A stretch of DNA of 64,000 nucleotides, from positions 371,571,175 to 371,635,174 of the forward strand of contig NC_066583.1 of NCBI RefSeq assembly GCF_024323335.1, given 5' to 3'. Source of the DNA: Lathyrus oleraceus. Taxonomy: Eukaryota; Streptophyta; Magnoliopsida; Fabales; Fabaceae. The translations under genes and the position numbers were made by a program. Of this stretch, positions 39,201 to 46,065 are shown piece after piece. Each line of letters starts with the position of its first letter. Within the stretch, counting starts at the first letter, position 1. Under the pieces are notes generated by a model. The model saw only the letters and a list, made by a program, of their open reading frames with translations. It was not told the origin of the DNA and made no database searches.

Positions 39201-42200
39201 ATCCTCTTTACTATTCATCGCAAGAAGAATTGGATCGTATTCCTCAGGGAGAGCATCGAGAACAACTTCAATTAGGTTAGGAAGAGGAACCGGATCTCCA
39301 ATCGAAACCAAAGATTCACTGATTTTGCGAACATGAACAATAAACTCAGCAATCGTGCGTGATCCTTTTGGCAAACTTCGTAACTCAGGTCAGAGCTGTC
39401 CCGCCTTAGTGGTGAGCAAGGTGTTGAAGTAACGGTGAACTTCAGACCATACTTGCCATGAATACATGCAATCGACAAGTTTCGGAAGAAGAGAATCGGA
39501 GATCGTAGAGAGAAGCCAGGTGTAGATGAGCGCATCTTGTTTCTCCCAGTCGAGAAACGCTGGATCCTCACCACCGGCAACATGATCGGCATCGGGAAGA
39601 AGGCGCGGAGGAACAAGAGGCACCGTAACAAAGCGTTGAAGTTTGTGGCCGCGAATTACATCATCTATATGTTGTTTCCATTGTTTGAAATTCTTATCAT
39701 CCAGTTCAACTGAGATGAGATGTGAGAGTTTGACGTGAGATGAGGGAAACACGCCCTCAGAATTGAATGGAGACGCCATGGAAGCGCTAGATCGAGAAAA
39801 GAGCTCTAGATACCATGTTAGAATAAAGGAAAGAAAGAAAAGAAGAGAGATGAAAGAATTCTGTTTGTATTCATTGAATATTGATAGTACAATAGGTAAC
39901 TATATATAAGGCACGTGTAACAAACTAATTGACAACTAAGCTAGTTTGTTACTGTACATAATAGAACCTATATCAACTATATTCTATATACATCTCTAGT
40001 ACTTTGAAATTTGTTTTGGGGTATAAATGTAAATGATTTTTGGTAATATTGGATAGACCTTAAGTAGGATTACATGGTTTTCAGGCTTGCTTATTGTTAA
40101 GAGTCCCACATCGGATAATATATGGTATGAACATGTGTTTATAAATGGAGGCAGTCCTCACTCTACCAAACTGGTTTTGTAGGGTTGAGTTAGGCCCAAC
40201 CACACTTCTTAACATGGTATCAGAGCCTCGTCTAAGATCCGATGGGCCACCTACTATGGTTTCTGCTATCGGGCCACCCACCATTTATTTCCACGCTCCA
40301 GATGTCCAGTCCTGGGTGTGAGGGGGTGTGTTAAGAGTCCCACATCGGATAATATATGGTCTGAACATGTGTTTATAAATGGAGGCAGCCCTCACTCTAC
40401 CAACCGGCGGTTTTGTAGGGTTGAGTTAGGCCCAATCACACATTCTTAACACTTATGTTATGAGCGTACTGATTTTTATTTGATGGTTTCAACCAGTTTT
40501 CACGAGTGATGAAGAATACAGACTATATTAGGGATTTTAGTCTATTGTTATCATGTTATTTTTTTTAGTCTATTTACCAGGATGTTGTTTTGATTTGTTT
40601 ACAGAATGATTTTAATTTTGAGATGAGAGATTGGATGACTATCCAGCGAAAGGAGTTGCCTTCAGGGTCACGGTTGGTAAGAGTTTGTCAATTGCATGGT
40701 TGAGACGAGCATGAATGTCCCAGATGGTCAATTCGCATATTTTTTATTTCATCATTTTTATTGGCTGCTTCTTTTACAGATCATGGGTCTTAATCCCCCC
40801 TTTGGGGTTAAAGCAGCTTTGGCTAACAAGTTTATAGACAAGGCTTTAGAGTTTGAGCCGAAGCTCCTGATTCTTATAGTACCTCCAGAGACAGAGAGGT
40901 AGTTTTCTTTTTCTTGTCCCTTTTTTCTAGGATGAGAGCTAAATGGTCTTTCCCTACATCCAAGCATACCGATGCCACCCGATAATTGTCACTTTTTTGT
41001 TTGGGAGTGTTAGGATTAAGAATATGTAGATATTCCTTGCAAACTTCCTAGATTGATTGTTAATATTTCTACTACTTATTCATAAAGATTCACTGTATTT
41101 ATTGTTACACTATTATAAATACAAGTGTGCGATCTGATGATACACACAGAATTTACAGAAATTACAGGGAGAGATAGTTCATTATTTTTCCTGGTTTTCA
41201 CATTTGCTTCCTTATTTTATAGGCTGGATAAAAAACGGTCACCATATGATCTTGTCTGGGAGGATGAGAGGTTTCTATCAGGCAAGGTAAATTAATACCA
41301 AGTTATCTTTTGATTGAGACACTCTTTGGTGTACTGACTTCTGTCTTTAATTTTTTCCTGTTCCTGTCCCTGTTTATCCCCAGTCATTTTATCTACCTGG
41401 ATCAGTTGATACTAATGACAAGCAATTGGAGCAATGGAATGTAAAGTCACCCCCTCTCTCCCTTTGGAGCCGTCCAGACTGGACTGATAAGCATAAGCTC
41501 ATAGCCCAGGAGAATGGTCACCTGTTCAGACATCATGATGTCTCGAAAATGGAAAGCTTCGATAGGGAAAAATCATCTGCCAGTCATACTGTGGATGATG
41601 ACTATGTTGATGATACCATGCTGGATCGTATGCTGGATCATGATTTCTTGAAGTCAACTAATGGTGAAGATTGCTCATTTATGGTTGGACAGGTACAGCA
41701 AGGCTCGTCTCATGGAAATGTTGATAGAGAGAGTCAAGAGAGACATGAGTATTTGGTGACCAAGGCTGAGAGCACCTCATGGAAAAGGAAGCGATCAGAC
41801 GAAAATGATGGAAGAGGACCAGCTGTGACCTTACCAGCTAAAAGGCAAGGTCTGAGTGAAATGCCTGAGGGAAATCAGTCCGGATCAGACATGATGCTTT
41901 CAGGTGATGATGTTGGTGATAATGGTTATACACCTCTGGAGCCCCACTCTTCCATTGGTGATGATGGCCAAAGTTGGCCAAATGTTGCTGATTCCCTCCC
42001 TGATTATGGGTTGGCCGAATTACAGGAACACAGTAGCAGGCATATGGGAGACAACACAAGTAGCTTTGGATATAAACCTCATCTCAGGGAGGATGATAGT
42101 CACCTGAGGGAATTAGAGGCAAGACAACAGATTCACCCTCCAGGACTTCAGAATCCTGATCCTATGAGTAGTAGTTATCTATCTGGTCATGGTCCTGCTT

Positions 42201-42469
42201 ATAACCAAATGGGATCTACTTATTCAGTACTCGGTTCAAGACCTGAATTGCCTTACATGATGAATACACCCGCTATGCCGACGAATACACCAGCTATGCA
42301 ACGATATGCACCTCGTCTCGATGAATTAAACCATGTTAGGACAAACTCTTTTGGGCCTGAGCATCCTACAGTTAATAGAAGTAACACTTCTGAACGTAGT
42401 ACCCCTCAACCTGGATCTGGAAATGTGCTGCCAGGTTTTCCAAAGATGCCATATTATGTACATAGATGA
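14654..42469 (+). CDS. EDM2: EDM2: PHD-finger, methyltransferase-like chromatin regulator
   Basis: Coding exons: 14654-15072, 15174-15270, 20520-20579, 20713-20864, 21045-21141, 21255-21353, 22153-22400, 22497-22589, 22672-23163, 23303-23450, 23534-23635, 24984-25076, 25978-26019, 26259-26369, 40605-40676, 40780-40898, 41223-41286, 41384-42469. All junctions are GT-AG, phases agree, and the sum is 3594 bp (1197 residues plus stop); Arabidopsis EDM2 is about 1300 residues. Parts: a conserved N-terminal domain (1-190), an acidic stretch and composite PHD/Cys-rich zinc region (about 232-395), a charged linker (420-590), a SAM-methyltransferase-like domain (about 670-840; [11 protein letters not shown] at 715, NPPFG at 780), and a low-complexity C-terminus. 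In Arabidopsis EDM2 is nuclear, reads histone marks, and with ASI1/IBM2 and AIPP1 controls transcription and poly(A) choice in genes with intronic heterochromatin such as RPP7 and IBM1. No inactivating change seen despite massive intronic insertions. Confidence 0.92.
16385..20062 (-). mobile_element. Truncated Ty1/copia relic in EDM2 intron 2
   Basis: Antisense to EDM2. From 20062 downward: protease/GAG-pre-integrase edge ([13 protein letters not shown]), integrase core ([13 protein letters not shown] at 19347), the [19 protein letters not shown] segment (about 18500), reverse transcriptase ([20 protein letters not shown] at about 17760, LVYVDD at about 17280) and RNase H ([17 protein letters not shown] at about 16770). 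The frames are broken many times. A 27-bp tandem duplication at 17510-17563 disrupts the RT frame, and a TRIM has inserted at 18512. Gag and both LTRs are missing. Sequence type resembles the Ale/Retrofit lineage. Confidence 0.88.
18512..18861 (+). mobile_element. TRIM (miniature LTR retrotransposon) inside the copia relic
   Basis: 350 bp: two LTRs of about 115-120 bp starting TGTTAA(A/G)AGTCCCACATCGG flank a short core with a Met-tRNA primer site (TGGTATCAAAGCC). Target duplication GAGTG at 18507-18511 and 18862-18866. It has no coding capacity and is in the same orientation as EDM2. The same family occurs at 40095. Confidence 0.85.
20520..22589 (+). CDS. EDM2: EDM2 exons 3-8: acidic stretch and PHD/Cys-rich zinc region
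   Basis: Residues 173-421. An acidic stretch (about 205-228) leads into [10 protein letters not shown] (C232, C235), CCDGKC, a second Cys-rich unit [19 protein letters not shown] (exon 6), [14 protein letters not shown], then [11 protein letters not shown] and [12 protein letters not shown] (exon 7). The composite PHD-type arrangement typical of EDM2 is complete, and the cysteines and histidines needed for zinc are present. Confidence 0.9.
22672..26369 (+). CDS. EDM2: EDM2 exons 9-14: linker and first half of methyltransferase-like domain
   Basis: Residues 422-751. Exon 9 is a Lys/Ser-rich linker beginning [19 protein letters not shown]. Exons 10-12 hold a helical region and the [19 protein letters not shown] segment. 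Exons 13-14 contain [11 protein letters not shown], the glycine-rich SAM-binding-like motif, and KNFDLLPTK. Exon 14 ends at 26369, just before the 14.2-kb intron. Confidence 0.9.
23693..24188. repeat. 248-bp tandem duplication at a copia 3' end in EDM2 intron 11
   Basis: Two nearly identical 248-bp copies (23693-23940 and 23941-24188). Each spans, on the minus strand, the end of copia RNase H ([20 protein letters not shown]), a purine tract and the start of an LTR (TGTGGGAAATCTCACAGTAT). Confidence 0.85.
23693..24745 (-). mobile_element. Ty1/copia RNase H and LTR fragment in EDM2 intron 11
   Basis: Antisense fragment with a copia RNase H domain ([40 protein letters not shown]) preceded by a piece with [23 protein letters not shown]. 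It ends in the duplicated 3' edge described above. Different lineage from the other copia pieces, closer to Tork/SIRE-type proteins. No 5' half. Confidence 0.85.
26638..26733. repeat. 36-bp tandem triplication
   Basis: Three copies of a unit starting tttgaggtaacgaaggatgc within the copia fragment, likely produced after the element died. Confidence 0.85.
27469..27983. mobile_element. hAT-type MITE inside the copia fragment
   Basis: 515 bp flanked by the perfect 8-bp duplication CTTGTTAA (27461-27468 and 27984-27991). The ends are inverted: CTACGAAGCACAGAC on the left and the complement of CTATGAAGCACGGAC on the right. The interior is rich in gacac/gtgtc words. No coding capacity. Confidence 0.9.
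28793..29440 (-). mobile_element. TRIM-like miniature LTR retrotransposon, second family
   Basis: 648 bp with two LTRs (28793-29003, 211 bp; 29218-29440, 223 bp) that start TGTTGGGGGA and end ATTCTCAACA. Target duplication ATGCA at 28788-28792 and 29441-29445. A minus-strand Met-tRNA-like primer site (TGGTATCATGAGCC, about 29202-29215) adjoins the right LTR, and a purine tract complementary to ctccccctcaag adjoins the left LTR. No coding frame. The LTRs differ by a 12-bp internal duplication and substitutions. Confidence 0.85.
30059..31090 (-). pseudogene. Copia pol, 3' part: RT end and RNase H
   Basis: Continuation of the copia RT after the nested gypsy element: [33 protein letters not shown] (about 30930), [32 protein letters not shown] and a terminal RNase H piece to 30059. 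At least two frame changes (near 30730-30850 and 30266). Confidence 0.88.
31443..34329 (-). pseudogene. Gypsy pol (RT, RNase H, integrase, chromodomain), broken
   Basis: RT at 33646-34329 with [14 protein letters not shown], ending in a stop after CSFGQQ; RNase H continues from about 33645 with [16 protein letters not shown], then breaks near 33358 and 33120; integrase at 32181-33119 with a zinc-binding region and the D, D core ([24 protein letters not shown]); C-terminal part and chromodomain at 31443-32123. At least four frame interruptions, so not functional. Confidence 0.9.
34580..36174 (-). pseudogene. Gypsy gag and protease, broken
   Basis: Gag starts at the ATG at 36174 and includes [20 protein letters not shown] and LLERYGG. 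The frame is lost in a homopolymer A run on the minus strand near 35150, just before the zinc knuckle [14 protein letters not shown], which lies in a neighbouring frame. The protease ([12 protein letters not shown]) follows at 34580-35086 and then meets stops. Confidence 0.85.
36622..39779 (-). pseudogene. Copia gag, integrase and 5' part of RT, broken
   Basis: Gag begins at 39779 (MASPFNSEG) and includes a UBN2-type domain; an in-frame TGA interrupts it near 39390 (the same frame continues). The zinc knuckle ([14 protein letters not shown]) sits in another frame near 38900, so a frameshift lies within 38900-39050. Protease/GAG-pre-integrase edge at 38426-38869, integrase pieces to about 37600, Ser/Pro-rich linker 37080-37500, RT start at 36614-36985. 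A 43-bp tandem duplication lies at 38175-38260. Confidence 0.88.
38175..38260. repeat. 43-bp tandem duplication
   Basis: Two copies of a 43-bp unit containing ccccacaagtctcacacaac inside the copia integrase region. Confidence 0.85.
40095..40451 (+). mobile_element. TRIM in EDM2 intron 14, same family as 18512
   Basis: 357 bp, perfect 5-bp target duplication CTTAT (40090-40094 and 40452-40456). LTRs of about 120 bp start TGTTAAGAGTCCCACATCGG; the core begins with the Met-tRNA primer site TGGTATCAGAGCC. No coding capacity. It lies about 150 bp before EDM2 exon 15. Confidence 0.9.
40605..42469 (+). CDS. EDM2: EDM2 exons 15-18: second half of methyltransferase-like domain and C-terminus
   Basis: Residues 752-1197. 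Exon 16 holds [17 protein letters not shown], the catalytic-type NPPF motif of amino-methyltransferase folds, and [11 protein letters not shown]. Exon 18 starts [19 protein letters not shown], typical of EDM2, and then runs into a low-complexity tail with a basic KRKR patch (a possible nuclear signal) and Pro/Ser/Asn-rich sequence to the TGA at 42467-42469. Confidence 0.9.
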
Positions 42470-44275
42470 TATTATGATGGAACATGCTGTCCTGTACATG
42501 GGATGTTTGATTGACAACGACACAATCCGCCTCCTCATTTTGCTGGAAGAACATTTCCGGTAGTGTATTTTGATAGATTTGAGAAATATTGGGGTTAATT
42601 AACAAATTATCATTTTCTGAGTTGGGTTTAGTTTTGTACTCTTTTTGTGTGACTCGGTAATATCTGTATGTGACCCTAGTGCTTACCGATCTGGTGTTCC
42701 ATTAGATTGTTTTTCTCTATTATGTTGGCGTGGAATTTAAAAGTGAATGCTTAAAAGAATCACTAAATTAGCGTCTTAGTAAAGACGGAAAATCGAGGCA
42801 AATATCTTAGGGCATCATCATCTTTGAGTCTTGACATGCTTTTACAGTGGATTGGTACATGAAAGTTACTGTCACTACAACTGAGAATGAGATGAATTTT
42901 GAAGTACAGTCACATTTTTTTGTGTCACTTTTTGATTAAGAAATCTCGGATGTTACAATAAAGAGAATCCCAAACTTCTATTTTTAATGATCTTCGTCAA
43001 ATATAAGATGATTTTCAATCATTAATCCATGTTGTACCACATAATCTTACCATAAATCTCTGAAAGTTGTGGTTTTCTTGGCATAAATCTTGATTTTTTT
43101 TGTGTGGTTTTAAAAGGTCTAGCAGGCAAACTCAATTATATGTATAGAATGAAGAGTTCGAACACCCTTCCGTATTATGAATAAATTTTGATTGAGTTGT
43201 ATTTATTTAAGAATTTACTGATTGATATACAATATAAAAATATTCTACGGTCAGTTAATTAAGATCTTAAAAATATTTGATTTTTATTTCAATAATAAAA
43301 GATGTTCGACTTTTAAAAATATTTTAGACCTTAAATGTTGAAGATATTTGATTTTAATTTCAATGACATATAAAATAATATAAGAGAATAAAAAATACTT
43401 TTAAAAATATTTTACAGTTATTTAATATAGATCTTAAATATTGAAAATATTTGATTTTTCTTTCAATCATCTATAAAATAATATAGGATGTTTGACTTTT
43501 AAAGATATTTTACAATCAGTTAGTAATATAGACCTATGAACCTTAAATATTGAAGATATTTAATTTTTATTTCAATCATCTATAAAATAATATAAGATTT
43601 TTATTTTTTTATCTATAAAATGATATAAAGGAATAAAAGATGTTTGGACTTTTAAAATTATTTTAAACTGTGAATATTAAAAATATTTGATTTTTATTTT
43701 AATCACTTGTAAAATAATATAATGGAATAAAAGATGTTTGATAATGTAATTTCTTTTACCTGGTCTCTTTATTTAATACATTATGAAAATTATTGCAATC
43801 ATCAAAAATATATTAAATTATTGCAATCATCCAAAACATATTAAGGTGCATAAACGTTTTTGTTTTAGAATAATTTGAGACAAATATATGGTAAATAAGA
43901 TAAAAAGGCACTACTTTCCCTTTATATTATAAGTTCTTTAAGTTTATTTTGATGCATACTTTAAAAATTACAATTAATACCATGGATTTTATAAAAAACA
44001 TTATACATATTTTTTTTGGGTCTTGTACATTGCATACTCTTTTAAATATTCTTTATCTTCTTCGCAAAAATAATTAACTATTTTATTATTCTACTTACAT
44101 AAATTAAATTTCATAATATTATATTTAAAAGTATCGATTTATTATTTAGGAGAATTTCTTTAATAGATTCTCTTTTAATTTAGATATTCTTTTATTTTTA
44201 ATTATTTAACTCCTTTTCATCTAACTTATTTTGAATCCTCTTATATTGATGTTTAAACGATTTAAATCTATTTTC
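42470..44275. other. AT-rich downstream region with degenerate tandem repeats
   Basis: EDM2 3' flank. From about 43230 to 43750 a loosely repeated unit of about 100-120 bp occurs five or so times, each with tgatttttatttcaatcat and aaaataatataa words. No gene seen. Confidence 0.6.
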
Positions 44276-44841
44276 GAATTTTTTTTTTAAATATCCAAAA
44301 ATTTCAAAAAAATTTCAAAAATATCCAATTTTTCAAAATAATTACACAAATGGCCAAAATTGGCCATTTTTTACCCTTAGGCGCCACCCTAGTTGGCGCC
44401 TACCCTTAATGGGGAGGGCAAGTCGCCACTAGGGGTGGCGCCTATGCCCAAATCCATTTTTTTTTTTTTTTTTTTTTTTTTTAATGTTTTTTTTATTGTT
44501 TTTTTTTTTTTTAATTTTTTTTTATTTATAAATTTATGTTTTTTATTAAGTATATTAATTTATGTTCACACATATATTTTGTCTAAATTTTTTTATTTAT
44601 ATATATATATATATATATTAATTTATATATATATATATTAATTTATATATATATATATATTAATATAATTTATAAGTAATTAATATTATTTGTAAATTTT
44701 TGGAAAAAAAATTAACTTATATATGTATAAAGATATGATAGACAATATTTTTAAAGATAAAGATAAAGATATAAAGATAATAAACAAAAAATATTTTTAT
44801 TTAAATAATAAACAAGGCAAATATTACAAAGATATGATTAA

Positions 44842-45172
44842 TCACATATGATGCGGTCCCTTGTACGATCCGCACGGGGGAGGTCTAGTTACTCGCCTAG
44901 ACGGTTCACGTGGTGGTGGTGCTTCCCTATTACCACCCCTTGCCCTAACGCGCCCCCTTGCCGCTTGCCGTTGTGGTTCGGTCGAAGTCCCTTCAGTGCT
45001 GTAGGAAAGACGGGTCCCCTCTGCGCCCTCGAAGCTTTGTCTCGGTGGGACAAACTGACTACTGCTGGGTGCGCCCTCGAATTGTGGTCTTTGGTAGTTT
45101 AGGGTTGAATCGGGTTGGCCAAAGTGCAATGTTTGTTGTGGTGTGTAGTAGTCCTGTTGGTAGTCCTCTTGT
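44842..45172 (-). pseudogene. C-terminal tail of a PMD protein in MULE-B
   Basis: Minus-strand frame of a Q/P/S- and then R-rich tail ending PPREPSRRVTRPPPCGS, matching in composition and ending the PMD relic tail of MULE-A at 11095-11776. The PMD core is absent: upstream of the tail the sequence changes at 45173 into the tandem array. So the gene appears truncated. Confidence 0.5.
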
Positions 45173-45846
45173 AAGGGTGTGACACGTGTAAGGCTTGCGT
45201 GGGAATCTCTGAGACTTGGTGGTGAAGACTTGATGGGGAACAGGCATGCATGGGAATCTCTGAGACTATGTTCAGGCTAGGTGGATAGGTTGGAATGCAT
45301 TAGTACAGACTAGGTGGGAGTGTTGCATTCAAGGGTGTGACACGTGTAAGGCATGCGTGGGAATCTCTGAGACTTGGTGGTGAAGACTTGATGGGGAACA
45401 GGCATGCATGGGAATCTCTGAGACTATGTTCAGGCTAGGTGGATAGGTTGGAATGCATTAGTACAGACTAGGTGGGAGTGTTGCATTCAAGGGTGTGACA
45501 CGTGTAAGGCTTGCGTGGGAATCTCTGAGACTTGGTGGTGAAGACTTGATGGGGAACAGGCATGCATGGGAATCTCTGAGACTATGTTCAGGCTAGGTGG
45601 ATATGTTGGAATGCATTAGTACAGACTAGGTGGGAGTGTTGCATTCAAGGGTGTGACACGTGTAAGGCATGCGTGGGAATCTCTGAGACTTGGTGGTGAA
45701 GACTTGATGGGGAACAGGCATGCATGGGAATCTCTGAGACTATGTTCAGGCTAGGTGGATAGGTTGGAATGCATTAGTACAGACTAGGTGGGAGTGTTGC
45801 ATTCAAGGGTGTGACACGTGTAAGGCTTGCGTGGGAATCTCTGAGG
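45173..45846. repeat. 158-bp tandem array, 4.3 copies, inside MULE-B
   Basis: Units start at 45173, 45331, 45489, 45647 and 45805, an exact 158-bp period. Copies 1, 3 and 5 read aaggcttgcg where 2 and 4 read aaggcatgcg. Each unit contains the phrase gggaatctctgagac twice. Confidence 0.97.
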
Positions 45847-46065
45847 TATTCACAATATCTTCACAGCAATCTTCACACACATATCTTCACAGCAATCTTC
45901 AGTAAGATTCTTGCAGTATAAATATTCACACACATTTTCGCAAAGGTATTCACAATATCTTCACAGCAATCTTCACAAAACCTTGAAAATATCTTCACAA
46001 AACCTTCACAAAACCCTCACAAAACCTTCACAAAACCTTCACAAAACCTTCACAAAACCTTCACA
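45847..46065 (+). promoter_or_regulatory. mudrA leader with cttcacaaaac repeats
   Basis: Region before the mudrA start made of repeated tcttcacagcaatcttcaca phrases and then 11-bp cttcacaaaac units (about 45970-46065) up to the ATG. Probably 5' leader; no core promoter is obvious. Confidence 0.5.

Larger units (their letters stand above)
29767..40001 (-). mobile_element. Ty1/copia element with both LTRs in EDM2 intron 14, split by a gypsy element
   Basis: Antisense to EDM2. LTRs at 29767-29950 and 39816-40001 (about 185 bp), target duplication CTTTG at 29762-29766 and 40002-40006, primer site TGGTATCTAGAGC on the minus strand next to the right LTR, purine tract AAGGGGGAA next to the left LTR. 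By eye the LTRs differ at about 10 positions (around 5%), so it is older than the other LTR elements here whose LTRs I compared. Coding remains run from gag (39779) to RNase H (30059) with several breaks. Confidence 0.92.

Noticed and set aside
38820..39336. Plus-strand ORFs in the copia gag region
   Set aside because: Antisense shadows of gag.
14654..42469. EDM2 as a pseudogene because of the insertions
   Set aside because: All 18 exons have GT-AG borders, phases match and the total length is a multiple of three with no internal stop.
44393..44641. Phe-rich ORF at the left of MULE-B
   Set aside because: Produced by the poly(T) run in the inverted repeat arm.
45173..45846. CRISPR-like array
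   Set aside because: The 158-bp units are contiguous direct repeats without unique spacers, in a plant transposon.
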